Made by a program: the position numbers and the translations under genes. A stretch of 64,000 nt of DNA from JANQHS01 sp965227315 (GTDB taxonomy: Bacteria; Bacteroidota; Bacteroidia; Cytophagales; CCMP332): NCBI GenBank assembly GCA_965227315.1, contig OZ245737.1:1-64000 (forward strand), given 5' to 3'. The notes under the pieces were generated by a model. That model worked only from the letters and a program-made list of their open reading frames with translations. It did not search any database and had not been told where the DNA came from. Below are positions 1 through 9,388 of this stretch, piece after piece; positions within the stretch are counted from its first letter, which is position 1, and each line of letters begins with the position of its first letter.

Positions 1-222
1 GCTCATGTTCCTGGCCGCCAGTTCTCCTCTGATCGCATCATAAAGTCTGTCCCTGTCAAGTTCATTGATCCTTTCGGAGTTCTGCGGTGACCATGGCAGG
101 AACTTATAGGTCTTCAACTTGTTGAAGTCAAATTCCTTATCGTAGTCAACATTGTATTTGGTCGAATCGCATGACGAAAAAAGAACCAGGGCTGTAAGAA
201 GTGCTAAGAGGGCCTTAAACAT
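1..222 (-). CDS. DUF4136-type lipoprotein, N-terminal part (cut by window edge)
   Basis: Reading the minus strand from the ATG at 222 gives 74 open codons running off the left edge. The first 20 residues form a lipoprotein signal (MFKALLALLTALVLFSSC), with the lipobox cysteine at residue 19 followed by DSTKYNVDYDK. The next stretch, FDFNKLKTYKFLPW, matches the start of the DUF4136 fold usually found in small periplasm-facing lipoproteins of Bacteroidota. Function of the family is unknown. The C-terminus is outside the window. It is the last gene seen of a minus-strand run that starts near 5182, 42 bp downstream of the AsmA-like gene. Confidence 0.7.
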   Translation of the reverse strand, partial: MFKALLALLTALVLFSSCDSTKYNVDYDKEFDFNKLKTYKFLPWSPQNSERINELDRDRLYDAIRGELAARNMS

Positions 223-264
223 GATCAAACTTGATTATCGGGCCAAAAATAGAAAGAAACCCCA

Positions 265-1905
265 CTATGGAACCATGTGTTTTCTTCTTTGTTTCCGGTC
301 ATGGTTCCCGGCGCTAACACTTGACATCAATCCGCTTTCTATGGATCTCCAGAAGAAATTGAAAAAGGATTTTCGCTTATCCCTTCTGGTAAAGATTATG
401 CCCGTTTTATAATTGCTCTTTCCCTTTTTATTATGGGTTTTCTTGATCGTATTGGCAGCGAAGCTCAATAATTTTTGGGAGCGCACTTCTCCTTCCTGAT
501 GTTTGATGAGTTCCAACTTCATGTTTTCGTATTCCAGATCCAGGGATCCCGAAGAAGTATCCTCATCCGCTTCAAAGCTGAAATCCAACTGGTTGATCAT
601 TCCTGAACTGAATCTGACGGGAGCCAGAGCTTTTACCAAAGGATTAAGCTTCTCAAAACTCACATCACTTGCAGCTCCCCTGGCTTTGAATTTTTCGATG
701 CCATCCACTATTTCAAAATCGACCTTGGCCTCAAAAGGGATCTGACCCAATATCTTGGCTTTTACGTCCCATGAAAATCCGGACTGTTCTCTGGTGCTGA
801 GAGGGCCTGTTTGGAAATCCATTTCATCAAGGGTGAAAACCAGGGGCTCTTTTTCTTGATCAAATTTTTCATTGTAAGTGATAAATGCATTTTGAACCCT
901 TATGCGCTCTACCTTGGTTTCCCATGGGATGCGGCTAATGGCTGTTACCGGGAGCATTTTTTCCAGATCTTCCCTGGGAAGCGTGATGTCCCGGTAAAAG
1001 AGCGCCTTCAGATGTGTGATTGATATTGTTTTGAGGTTGAATACCTGATGATCCAAAAAATCAACAGGGTCCAAAGGAGCGATATTCACCTTGTCAATAT
1101 CAAGTGCATACCAGTCATTCTGGTATTTCAGTTTACTGGTATATGACTCTGCCGTAATCGTAGGTTGTATTTGAACCCGTTGAAGACTTAAGACACTATC
1201 CGGGGTTCCCCAAGAAAACCTATCCACCACAAGATTTTGGTAGAAACTCAATCCGGCCTTGAGTCCTTGTCCCTCTATAGAACCGTATTCGAATGAAAAA
1301 GGATAGTCAAAGCCCGGAGAGAATGAATCAACATGAAAGCCTGCATATTTTGAAGTGTAGTTTTCAATCGAGAAGGTTCCAATCGTATCCTTTCCTTCGA
1401 TCCGGAAAACCGACGCCCTACCATTGATGATCAAAATGCTATCTACAAAGATCTCCGGCGCACTTATATCCATCTTTTCGGCGAGGGATTGGCCGATTGC
1501 CGAGCCTTCACCCAGATCTCGAAAAAACGCCCTCATGTCCGGATCAAGGATCTCAATTCTTCCTATTCGAAGGATGCCTTCATTATAATAATCGAGCAGG
1601 TCAATTCCTTCCACCTTTAAGCTTGTCGCTTTAAGAAATCCAATGGCGGGCTCCAGAAGTGTATCGGAGGTCAATGCCGAAGGAGAAATGGAGATATCCC
1701 TTAATCTGATATTTCCGCTGAGGATGTCGGTTTCGATGGAACTGGCCTTGACCTGGTATCGATTTCCCCGAATATTGATCGATTCCTCTCTCAGTTTTTT
1801 CCCTACAAATTCTTCAATGTATTTATCGACATAGACGGCCGTGGTGATTGAAAACCCCAGGATCAGGAGAATCAGTATCGCTATGGACCAATAAAGGATC
1901 TTCAA
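265..1905 (-). CDS. AsmA-like / DUF748-type membrane-anchored envelope protein
   Basis: A 546-residue protein with an N-terminal membrane anchor (about residues 4-26) followed by a long beta-rich periplasmic region with alternating hydrophobic residues, as in AsmA/DUF748 proteins of the bridge-like lipid-transfer superfamily. The C-terminal segment with FTRRDKRKSFFNFFWRSIES resembles the conserved end of these Bacteroidota proteins. Family members are thought to act in outer-membrane lipid homeostasis; that role is inferred here. The start is a TTG (TTG AAG ATC CTT); no in-frame ATG gives an intact anchor. It lies 10 bp downstream of the carotenoid gene and may be cotranscribed with it. Confidence 0.65.
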   Translation of the reverse strand: MKILYWSIAILILLILGFSITTAVYVDKYIEEFVGKKLREESINIRGNRYQVKASSIETDILSGNIRLRDISISPSALTSDTLLEPAIGFLKATSLKVEGIDLLDYYNEGILRIGRIEILDPDMRAFFRDLGEGSAIGQSLAEKMDISAPEIFVDSILIINGRASVFRIEGKDTIGTFSIENYTSKYAGFHVDSFSPGFDYPFSFEYGSIEGQGLKAGLSFYQNLVVDRFSWGTPDSVLSLQRVQIQPTITAESYTSKLKYQNDWYALDIDKVNIAPLDPVDFLDHQVFNLKTISITHLKALFYRDITLPREDLEKMLPVTAISRIPWETKVERIRVQNAFITYNEKFDQEKEPLVFTLDEMDFQTGPLSTREQSGFSWDVKAKILGQIPFEAKVDFEIVDGIEKFKARGAASDVSFEKLNPLVKALAPVRFSSGMINQLDFSFEADEDTSSGSLDLEYENMKLELIKHQEGEVRSQKLLSFAANTIKKTHNKKGKSNYKTGIIFTRRDKRKSFFNFFWRSIESGLMSSVSAGNHDRKQRRKHMVP

Positions 1906-1915
1906 TTCAGAACCC

Positions 1916-2617
1916 TCAAAGCAGGTTTCTCAGGATAACAAAGAAGCCGGCCTGGATCAAAAGGAAAGCAAGCCCTACAATATTGTTCAGGTTTTTCACC
2001 CTGGTCAATAGCCAGAAAGAGAAGGCCCATCCCTGGATAAATGCTCCGATGTAGTCATGCAACCCAGCTTCATGAGAGGCCTCGTTCCAATGCCAAAATC
2101 CAAGCTTTGGCGCTATGGGCTCCATCATCCAGTTCATTCCCGTGATCAGCAATGCAGAAACAGTCGCTCCTACAAAGCGATTTTTAACAAGCATGGTGGT
2201 CGTCTGCACCGAGGTCAGCGTGAACAAGGACCAGACGATCCCGATGATGGCAGGTGTTCCGGCGATCTTGGGACCAAAAGAATCCCCAAAGGCGAATTTT
2301 CCATAGAGCAAATCACTATTTACCCCGATTATTTCGATCAAAAAAGAAACAAAGGAGATCTGCAAAAGAGCGCTATAGAGCTTGTTGCCATTTCCATCAT
2401 CTCTCTTCAATACGAGCAAAAGCGAGAAGCAAAGATGAAAAGGGGTGAGAAGAACAAATTGCTCGGTCCAGGGTGATAGAATGCCGACCATTGCAACAGC
2501 ATGCAAAACAAGGACGGCCAGTATGGATAGGTGCTGGTCTCTGAGGATCAGCTTGGCATTTTCTTCGGTTGTGGTAGTCACAGCATCAGCAAATTTAATT
2601 CTCTTTTCGAATTGCAA
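1916..2617 (-). CDS. Carotenoid biosynthesis protein, CruF/DUF422 family
   Basis: A 233-residue polytopic membrane protein with about six or seven hydrophobic segments. The segments LYGKFAFGDSFGPKIAGTPA and MNWMMEPIAPKLGFWHW are characteristic of the DUF422/CruF family (C-1',2' hydratase of acyclic carotenoids such as bisanhydrobacterioruberin), which acts late in carotenoid synthesis in the inner membrane. Other carotenoid genes (crtB, crtI) are not in the window, so the exact substrate cannot be stated. The start is TTG at 2617 because the next Met is at residue 43, inside the first membrane helix. The gene is 19 bp after the DUF1801 gene in the same direction. Confidence 0.75.
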   Translation of the reverse strand: MQFEKRIKFADAVTTTTEENAKLILRDQHLSILAVLVLHAVAMVGILSPWTEQFVLLTPFHLCFSLLLVLKRDDGNGNKLYSALLQISFVSFLIEIIGVNSDLLYGKFAFGDSFGPKIAGTPAIIGIVWSLFTLTSVQTTTMLVKNRFVGATVSALLITGMNWMMEPIAPKLGFWHWNEASHEAGLHDYIGAFIQGWAFSFWLLTRVKNLNNIVGLAFLLIQAGFFVILRNLL

Positions 2618-2636
2618 CAGGTCAAATTAGACCAGG

Positions 2637-2990
2637 CTAAGATCTTTGGTCAAGCTCAATTGCCAATAAAATGTTTTGCCTGATCAGTTCAAAATCAACT
2701 TGATCCTCGTTCTGATAGTCTAAGTACGACACTTCATCGGAGTATCCGGTAAAAGGAATGCCTTCTTTTGCCAATTCAGCTCCTCGGCAAAAGCCCAGTC
2801 TTACATGTTGATCCGAGATCACGGACAGGTAAAGAACTCTTTTTCTCAAGTAGTAAAAAGGCAATTGATAGGCCATTTTAACTTCCAATTCGGGAAATTC
2901 CATCGAAATGAATTCAGCGATCCGGTTGAGTAAAGGTTGGAATTGTGTTTTCTGAAGAAGGATATATTCCTGGACCTCGGGTAAGATCAT
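2637..2990 (-). CDS. DUF1801 (YdhG-like) domain protein
   Basis: A 117-residue soluble protein with the DUF1801 pattern: a helical start (PEVQEYILLQKTQFQPLLNRI), then EVKMAYQLPFYYLRKRVLYLSV, in which the AYQLPFYY strand corresponds to the family's conserved 'ygmPtf' region, then HVRLGFCRGAEL. The family shares the fold of frataxin (CyaY-like); its biochemical role is not established. The ATG overlaps the stop of the SulP gene by 4 bp, implying translational coupling. Confidence 0.75.
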   Translation of the reverse strand: MILPEVQEYILLQKTQFQPLLNRIAEFISMEFPELEVKMAYQLPFYYLRKRVLYLSVISDQHVRLGFCRGAELAKEGIPFTGYSDEVSYLDYQNEDQVDFELIRQNILLAIELDQRS

Positions 2991-5182
2991 TTCCTGATCT
3001 TTTGAAGCAGCTCTTCCACAAAGGCCACCATGACTTCGATCTGATGCGATTTGACAAGTTTGGCCTTGGGAAAAACAAGCAGGGAATCCCCGGAGGACTC
3101 AATATGGTATATGGAATGAGTCTCAAAAAACAGGATCATTTCCTGTGAAAAGAATTTCCTGATCTCATTCTCATCAGGCCCAAAGAGAAGAAACTTATGT
3201 GAAAACTCTTGGAAGTCCTTGAAGTCGATATCCTTGCTGGCAGTGGTTTTGATCACGCGGTCTAGGACCACCTCGCGCTCCAGCACAAACACGGGTATGG
3301 ACTTGTTGATCTTATACCTCATAAAGGTAGCCCTGTGGTCGATTCCCCCTTCCAGCGCACCTTCCGTGTAGCTCACATCTGAAATGACAAACGGGCTGCC
3401 CTCCAACTCTCCGCTGATCATATTGGTTTGAAAGGTTAGTTGTTTATTCTGGAAGAAATGGAAGGCCTTCAAGTGGCTTAGCTTCCAGTCGATGCCTACG
3501 TCAAATGTCCATTTGCGGGAGTAGGTAAGCCTCTTTAACCGCCTCTGTCTTGAGGTAATGTTGAATTTCTTCTTAGGTTCCAGTGGATTGGTCCCGATGA
3601 TCATTCTTCTGGCTGCCAAGGGGTGCGAACTAAAGGGTGTCTGCACATTCAACCCGACTATTTCCAGCTTGCCTCCCTTGCTGGCGAATCCCTGATTTAG
3701 ACTTTGAATATGCTCCATAACCGTATGGTCGACAAACTTTGCCTGTGAAAAATCCATGATCAGGAACTGATCCTTGGGTATGCTCTCAATTTTGCGCTTT
3801 AGCCAGAGGTAGTTGAAGAAATTTGCATAGCGTCGTATCGAGAGATAATAATGATCATCATCTTCGTCATAGTGAAGGTGGTTTGTAGATCTGAAGATCA
3901 TCCTAAAGGCATTTTTGCCTTCCTGGATCGAAAAGAGATGTATAAAAAAGGTGGTGAGGATCCCGGTGGTCAGGCCAAAGATCAGATCGGTGAACAGGGT
4001 TACCACTATGGTGCTGAGGAAGATAAAGAACTGTTCACTGCCGATCATGAGGACCTTTCTGAATTTCGCCGGGGATGTCAATTTGAATCCTGTATGGACA
4101 AGGATGGCCGCGAGTGCAGCATATGGGATCCTGTTCAATAGGACTATTCCAAATAATACCATCAGGGCCATGGTCACGGCATGAACCACATTGGTGAGTT
4201 TGGTCTTTGCTCCATTGTTTACACCTACGGAACTCGACATGATGGCCGCGATGACAGGCATGCCTCCGATCAGGGAGGAAAGGACCGTGCCTATGCCCGT
4301 GGCGGTGAGGTATTTATTCAGGTTTGTGACTCTTCCAAGCGGATCGATCTTGTCGATCGCCCTGGCACAGGCTAGGGATTCCAATACACAGATCAGGGAG
4401 ATGTTCATCACCATCAGCCAGAATTTGGGTTGGTTGATGAACTCAAATGTTGGAAGGAAGTTAAATGAGAAATGGGAGGGGTCTATGTCGAGCATCAGGT
4501 GTGGTCCAAGGGAATATTCAAAGCCCATGATGCTTTGCGAGCTTTCAGTGCCAAAATTCAAGAGATAACCCATCAACATGGAATAGAGAATTACCCACAT
4601 TGGAGCCGGGATCATTTTCAGCAGCTTTCCGTTTAGCACAGGGTACAGGAATAGAAACACCAGGCTTGTGATCCCTATGATCGCCACAGAAGGATTGAAT
4701 TCGTCAATCCTGCTTCCCATGCCTGAAAAGAAATCCAGTACTGATTTTGGTTGGAACTCGATCCCAAAAAGCGTTGGCACCTGGCTGAAAAGGATGAGTA
4801 TTCCGATTGCCGCCATAATGCCATTTACTGCTGAGGAAGGAAAGAAGTCCCCGAAATCCCCGACTTTCAGAAGCCCCAGAATGGTGATGATGAACCCGGT
4901 GATCAGGAATATTGCGGATAGCGCTCGTATCCCCATGACAGGATCCTGAAATCCGAAATAGGTGACAGCTGCGAGGGTTATCAGAATAATGGATTTAGGA
5001 GGACCCATAACCGTCACATGGGTTCCGCTCCACATGCCTATAATAATTCCCCCAACCAATGAAGAAATGATCCCCGCAGAGGGCGGCAGGCCAGCTGCAA
5101 CGGAGATGCCCATGGAGACCGGCAAGCCTACAAAGGCTACAGTGATTCCAGCAAGTAACTCATTTCTAACGAGGGACTTCAA
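2987..5182 (-). CDS. SulP family anion transporter with STAS domain and extra C-terminal domain
   Basis: A 731-residue protein. Residues 1 to about 430 are the SulP/SLC26 transmembrane core (FVGLPVSMGISVAAGLPPSA near the start; VTVMGPPKSI; SSLIGGMPVIAAIMSSSVGV in the middle). A STAS domain follows at about 460-545 (DQFLIMDFSQAKFVDHTVME). SulP proteins move sulfate, bicarbonate or other anions across the inner membrane; which one cannot be told here. Roughly the last 165 residues are an extra soluble domain ending with FETHSIYHIESSGDSLLVF, absent from standard SulP proteins. Start is TTG (TTG AAG TCC CTC); the frame is open upstream only to a TAA and has no ATG. Confidence 0.88.
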   Translation of the reverse strand: MKSLVRNELLAGITVAFVGLPVSMGISVAAGLPPSAGIISSLVGGIIIGMWSGTHVTVMGPPKSIILITLAAVTYFGFQDPVMGIRALSAIFLITGFIITILGLLKVGDFGDFFPSSAVNGIMAAIGILILFSQVPTLFGIEFQPKSVLDFFSGMGSRIDEFNPSVAIIGITSLVFLFLYPVLNGKLLKMIPAPMWVILYSMLMGYLLNFGTESSQSIMGFEYSLGPHLMLDIDPSHFSFNFLPTFEFINQPKFWLMVMNISLICVLESLACARAIDKIDPLGRVTNLNKYLTATGIGTVLSSLIGGMPVIAAIMSSSVGVNNGAKTKLTNVVHAVTMALMVLFGIVLLNRIPYAALAAILVHTGFKLTSPAKFRKVLMIGSEQFFIFLSTIVVTLFTDLIFGLTTGILTTFFIHLFSIQEGKNAFRMIFRSTNHLHYDEDDDHYYLSIRRYANFFNYLWLKRKIESIPKDQFLIMDFSQAKFVDHTVMEHIQSLNQGFASKGGKLEIVGLNVQTPFSSHPLAARRMIIGTNPLEPKKKFNITSRQRRLKRLTYSRKWTFDVGIDWKLSHLKAFHFFQNKQLTFQTNMISGELEGSPFVISDVSYTEGALEGGIDHRATFMRYKINKSIPVFVLEREVVLDRVIKTTASKDIDFKDFQEFSHKFLLFGPDENEIRKFFSQEMILFFETHSIYHIESSGDSLLVFPKAKLVKSHQIEVMVAFVEELLQKIRK

Positions 5183-5252
5183 TGCTATTCTTTGATTTGG
5201 TTGGAGGTTTTACACCCTTTCTGACTTCAAAAGATAATGATTCTTGGCAAAA

Positions 5253-6491
5253 TCAGTTCCGGCTCCGAATAGACCTGATCCGCTGGACAAGGGTGGGATG
5301 AGAGTAGTTCCAGGCTACATAGAAAGGATGTGGATTTGGGTTGGATAGGTTTTTGGCAGTGAGTTTTTGTAAGGCGGAAATCAGGTCTTCCCCGTACCCG
5401 AATTGCCTTGCAAACCCATCGGCCTGATATTCATTTTTTCTTGAGATCAGGTTGCCAAGATAGCCCAGCAGACTACCCAGAGGTGAGATCAGGATGCCAA
5501 TAGCGATCAAGTTGATATGGACCACCCACTCGGTGGCCCCGAGTGCATTGGACAAGTCGCCTGAAAAGAGCAACAGCGAAAAGAGATAAAGTGTCAACCC
5601 GGTTTGAAGGATAGAAAAGATCATCCCCTGATAAATATGCTTTTTCTTGTAGTGTCCGATCTCATGGGCAAAAACCGCTTCAATTTCCTGAGAATTGAGC
5701 TGTTCCATCAGGGTATCATACAGGACCACCTTTTTCTTTTTGCCAAAGCCACTGAAGAATGCATTGGCCTTCCTGGATCGTTTGGAACCATCGATCATCA
5801 ACACATTGGTGATTGGAAAGGAAACCTTTTTTGAAAGCTCGGCGATCCTTTGCAAAAGGCCTTCATCGCTAACCTGGGAAAGTTTGTTAAAAAGGGGAAC
5901 GATCAGCGTGGTATAGAAAAACTGCATGAAGATCATGAAAATGGTGATCACGATCCAAAAAGGCAACCAGAAGCCCTGATCCAGATTTTGGATCAGGAAG
6001 AACAGGGTATAGAGGATAGGAAGACCGATGATCAATGCCAAAGCATATCCCTTGATCTTATCAGTGAAAAAGGTTTTTTGGCTTGATGAATTGAATCCAT
6101 ATTTCTCTTCGATCACAAATACGGAATACCATTGAACAGGGGTTTGAATCAGGTCCGAAAGGATTCCAAGGCTTCCAATAAAAACCAGGGATCTCCAAAT
6201 TCCCTCAAACCCAAATTCTTGCACGAGCCTGTCCCAATAGCCAAAGAATCCTGAAATGATCAATACCAAGAATACAGAGGTGGAAATGATGGAAAGCAGG
6301 TTTGAAAAATTGGTTCTTTCCTGAAGATAAGCGCGCGACTTTTCTCTGTCTTCAGCGCTGAAAAGAGAGGACAGTTCATCGGGAAAAGGCCTTTTTGAAT
6401 GCCTCAAATTCACCCTGTCGAGGATCAGGTCGATCAGAAAATTAACAAGGATCAAGCCGATCAGAATGGATAGGATCATTTCCTGGCCCAT
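5253..6491 (-). CDS. M48 family zinc metalloprotease (Ste24/CAAX protease type)
   Basis: A 412-residue polytopic membrane protease. The zinc motif HEIGH is at residues 276-280 and the third ligand lies in NEYQADGFA near residue 355. The N-terminal region has several membrane helices, and the segment KRSRKANAFFSGFGKKKKVVLYDTL is typical of the Ste24p branch rather than HtpX. Ste24-like enzymes cleave CAAX-type peptides in eukaryotes; in bacteria they act in membrane protein quality control. It follows hldD by 3 bp on the minus strand, so the two are probably cotranscribed. Confidence 0.9.
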   Translation of the reverse strand: MGQEMILSILIGLILVNFLIDLILDRVNLRHSKRPFPDELSSLFSAEDREKSRAYLQERTNFSNLLSIISTSVFLVLIISGFFGYWDRLVQEFGFEGIWRSLVFIGSLGILSDLIQTPVQWYSVFVIEEKYGFNSSSQKTFFTDKIKGYALALIIGLPILYTLFFLIQNLDQGFWLPFWIVITIFMIFMQFFYTTLIVPLFNKLSQVSDEGLLQRIAELSKKVSFPITNVLMIDGSKRSRKANAFFSGFGKKKKVVLYDTLMEQLNSQEIEAVFAHEIGHYKKKHIYQGMIFSILQTGLTLYLFSLLLFSGDLSNALGATEWVVHINLIAIGILISPLGSLLGYLGNLISRKNEYQADGFARQFGYGEDLISALQKLTAKNLSNPNPHPFYVAWNYSHPTLVQRIRSIRSRN

Positions 6492-6494
6492 TGC

Positions 6495-7460
6495 CTAATA
6501 GTACTTTCCGGAAGAGAGATAATTGCTCACATAATCCCGTATGCCTTCCTCCAGGCTTAGAAAGGGGATCTTGTATCCAGTGGACTTCAGTTTCTCCATC
6601 GGCGCTTCCGTATAATACTGATAGGTATCTCTGATGTCCTCAGGTGTATCGATAAACTCTATGTTTTCCTCCTTGCCAAGAGCATTGAACACCGCCCTGG
6701 CCAGATCCAGAAATGTCCTGGCTTTTCCGCTTCCCAGGTTATAGATCCCCGAATCCTTCCTATGGTGCATCAGGAATTCGCAGACTTGTACCACGTCGGT
6801 CACCGAAACAAAATCCCTTTCCTGATGACCGTCGGCAATACCTTCCTTATGGGAGCGAAACAGTTTCATTTTTGAAGTTTCATTGATCTGATTGAAGGCA
6901 TGGAAGATCACAGAGGCCATTCTTCCCTTATGGTATTCATTGGGGCCATAAACATTGAAAAACTTCAGTCCCGCCCAGAAGAATGGCTTTTTTTCCTGAG
7001 TCAGTGCCCATTTATCGAATTCGTTTTTTGAGTCTCCGTATGGATTCAAGGGTTTAAGCTCCGGGATCAGGGATTCGTCATCCTCATAACCCAACTCTCC
7101 CAGGCCATAGGTAGCTGCTGAGGAAGCATAGACAAGAGGGATCTGGTAATCGACACATTTAGTCCAGACATCTTTGCTGTAATTCAGGTTCAGCTTGTTA
7201 AATACTTCTCTGTCAAATTCCGTGGTGTCCGTCCGGGCTCCCAGGTGAAATATGAATTCGATCTCCTCCTGGTTCGAACCTATCCAATTGACAAAATCCT
7301 CACGCTCTACCCAATGCATGATATTTTTTCCTTCCAGGTTCTTTTCCTTTGCGGTCTTCGAAAAGTCATCAACGACTACAATATTGTTATACCCCGAAGA
7401 ATTTAATTTTGACACCAGGCAGGATCCTATAAAACCTGCTGCACCTGTTACAATGATCAT
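6495..7460 (-). CDS. hldD: ADP-L-glycero-D-manno-heptose 6-epimerase
   Basis: A 321-residue extended short-chain dehydrogenase. The NADP-binding TGAAGFIG motif is at residues 5-12, HLGARTDTTE at about 72-81, and the catalytic YxxxK at 141-145 (YGDSK). These and the C-terminal GSGKARTFLDLARAVF block match HldD/RfaD, which turns ADP-D-glycero- into ADP-L-glycero-manno-heptose for the lipopolysaccharide core. Length equals that of the E. coli enzyme within a few residues. Its start lies only 16 bp from that of the divergently read binding protein gene, so any promoter must lie inside the neighbour's coding sequence. Confidence 0.92.
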   Translation of the reverse strand: MIIVTGAAGFIGSCLVSKLNSSGYNNIVVVDDFSKTAKEKNLEGKNIMHWVEREDFVNWIGSNQEEIEFIFHLGARTDTTEFDREVFNKLNLNYSKDVWTKCVDYQIPLVYASSAATYGLGELGYEDDESLIPELKPLNPYGDSKNEFDKWALTQEKKPFFWAGLKFFNVYGPNEYHKGRMASVIFHAFNQINETSKMKLFRSHKEGIADGHQERDFVSVTDVVQVCEFLMHHRKDSGIYNLGSGKARTFLDLARAVFNALGKEENIEFIDTPEDIRDTYQYYTEAPMEKLKSTGYKIPFLSLEEGIRDYVSNYLSSGKYY

Positions 7461-7476
7461 TTATTTGATTCGATTT

Positions 7477-8385
7477 ATGATGGGCAAATTTAGTTTCAAT
7501 TTCCTTGCTAACGTTTTGGTCCGGGGAATTCTTATCCTGCTTGTGATCTCCGGGTGTAAGGAATCGGATCAGGGTTCAGAGAGAAGAGTAATTCGCGATG
7601 ATCTGGGGCGTGAGATCTCGGTTCCCGCAGGTCTCGATCGGGGAGTGATCGGGTTATCTCCTGCAGTGACCGAAATTCTGGCCAGCGTTGTTCCCTCTGA
7701 GATGATCCTGGCCAGAACTCAGGCCTGTGATTATCCTTCATGGATACTGGAAAAGCCTGAGATGAACAGCTATCCGCTCGACATAGAATCCATCGTGGCC
7801 TTGTCTCCGGATATGCTCTTTTCAGAGGTTGGAATAATACCGGAAGATAATTTGGCAAAGCTCCGGGAATTTGGAATTGAAACCTACGTTTTTTCCTTTG
7901 AAAAGGTATCGGATGTTTCTAGAGCAATGGTTAGTATTGGAGAGATCTTTTCAGAAATTCAGAAAGATTGCCAGGCTTCGGCTGATGATTTTGATGAAAA
8001 AATAAATCAGGAGAAGTACGAGCATGACAGCGTTTTGAGCGTTTTCGGAATGATCTGGACCGATCCGGTTTATGCCTTTGGTTATAATACAATATTGAGT
8101 AGCGAACTGGAAATGATCGGAGCCAAGAATGCCATCGATTCCGTTTTTGCCGTACCCTATCCGGAGATCTCAAGAGAGTATATTCTCAAACTGGACCCTG
8201 ATTATTTTTTGGGGATCAGCTACGATGAATTCCACGAAAAAATGGTCCTGCCATATCCGGAATTAGCGAGCCTGAAAGCGTACAGGAATTCAAATTTTGT
8301 TGAAGTGAACAATGATCTCTTAACCAGGCCAAGCCCCAGAATTCCTCAACTACTTTCAGATCTAAAGGAAGCTTTGTATGAATAA
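7477..8385 (+). CDS. ABC transporter substrate-binding lipoprotein, BtuF-like (corrinoid/iron type)
   Basis: About 302 residues from the ATG at 7477 (a second ATG follows at once). The frame is open further upstream, but only this start gives a clean lipoprotein signal (VLVRGILILLVISGC, lipobox Cys near residue 27). The mature part has the periplasmic-binding-protein type III layout: RVIRDDLGREISVP, VIGLSPAVTEIL (as in BtuF), a long linking helix, then TRPSPRIPQLL near the end. Likely ligand is cobalamin, haem or a siderophore; sequence alone does not decide. It overlaps the permease by 8 bp. Confidence 0.85.
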   Translation: MMGKFSFNFLANVLVRGILILLVISGCKESDQGSERRVIRDDLGREISVPAGLDRGVIGLSPAVTEILASVVPSEMILARTQACDYPSWILEKPEMNSYPLDIESIVALSPDMLFSEVGIIPEDNLAKLREFGIETYVFSFEKVSDVSRAMVSIGEIFSEIQKDCQASADDFDEKINQEKYEHDSVLSVFGMIWTDPVYAFGYNTILSSELEMIGAKNAIDSVFAVPYPEISREYILKLDPDYFLGISYDEFHEKMVLPYPELASLKAYRNSNFVEVNNDLLTRPSPRIPQLLSDLKEALYE

Positions 8386-9388
8386 AGCAGCGGTCGCTTA
8401 TGTCGCTGGCCTTTTGGCCTTGATGATCCTTGCATATCTCAACCTGATGCAAGGCCCGATCGATATATCGTTTTCTGAAATGCTCTCCTCGATTCTCGGC
8501 GCATCTGTTGAGGATCTTAAGAAAGAGGTTGTTCTTGGCATCCGTTTGCCGAGGGTGCTGATCGCAATGGGAGTAGGAGGGGTGTTGGGGCTCTGCGGCT
8601 ACCTTTTTCAGTTGGTGGTCAAAAATCCTTTGGCGGATCCATACATATTGGGCACCTCCACGGGGGCAGCGCTGGGTGCCAATCTTGTGTTGGCGGGAGT
8701 TATAGGCTCCGGTTTTTTTATGGGCTATCTGCTTCCGAGTATCGGAGCTCTTGTTGGCGGGTTTCTGACAACCATAGTAGCCATATTCCTTGCGATGAGA
8801 AATGGGCATATCCATGCGCCAACCCTGCTTTTGGCCGGTGTGGGTCTTGCTTCCATCAACACAGCCCTGATCAGCCTTATCGCCTACCTCGTGAAGCCGG
8901 GCTCGCAATTGAAGGTGATCATCTTCTGGATCATGGGAAGTTTTGAAAGGTCAAATATGAGTCATGTAGTCATACTCTGGATAGGACTGGCAATTGCCAT
9001 CCTGATCTTGCTTCGAATAGGGCCCGGAATTATGGGATTATGGCTTGAGGAAGACAGAGCAAAGTCTCTGGGTATTCCGGTTCAGTCCGTGAAATGGGTC
9101 GTATTGCTCATGGCCACGGTATTGACCTCCCTGGCTGTTTCGTTTTCAGGAGCAATAGGATTTGTGGGCTTCATTATCCCGCATTTCGCCAGAGCCCTGT
9201 TTGGGTCAACCAATGCGAATTCGCTTTGGTTTTCGATCCTGACAGGAGCATCCTTCATGCTGGCATGTGACTGGATCTCCAGGGCAATTTATCCACCCGT
9301 AGGACTCCCGATAGGAATCGTGACATCATTTATCGGGATTCCGTTCTTCTTATATTTGCTGCGCAAAAGGGGGTATGTTTTTTCATAA
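8378..9388 (+). CDS. FecCD/BtuC family ABC transporter permease
   Basis: A 336-residue inner-membrane permease with about ten hydrophobic helices. Signature blocks are GIRLPRVLIAMGVGGVLG, LCGYLFQLVVKNPLADPYILG and SFSGAIGFVGFIIPHFAR, all standard in FecCD/BtuC proteins. It should work with the preceding binding protein to import a corrinoid or iron complex. The partner ATPase is not encoded next to it: the following gene is a pterin synthase relative. Start overlaps the upstream gene's end by 8 bp and the stop shares TAATG with the next gene. Confidence 0.9.
   Translation: MNKAAVAYVAGLLALMILAYLNLMQGPIDISFSEMLSSILGASVEDLKKEVVLGIRLPRVLIAMGVGGVLGLCGYLFQLVVKNPLADPYILGTSTGAALGANLVLAGVIGSGFFMGYLLPSIGALVGGFLTTIVAIFLAMRNGHIHAPTLLLAGVGLASINTALISLIAYLVKPGSQLKVIIFWIMGSFERSNMSHVVILWIGLAIAILILLRIGPGIMGLWLEEDRAKSLGIPVQSVKWVVLLMATVLTSLAVSFSGAIGFVGFIIPHFARALFGSTNANSLWFSILTGASFMLACDWISRAIYPPVGLPIGIVTSFIGIPFFLYLLRKRGYVFS

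Noticed and set aside
8216..8908. 230-codon minus-strand open frame across the binding protein/permease junction
   Set aside because: Antisense to two overlapping, well-recognised genes; composition is unlike a real protein (rich in His, Gln, Arg).
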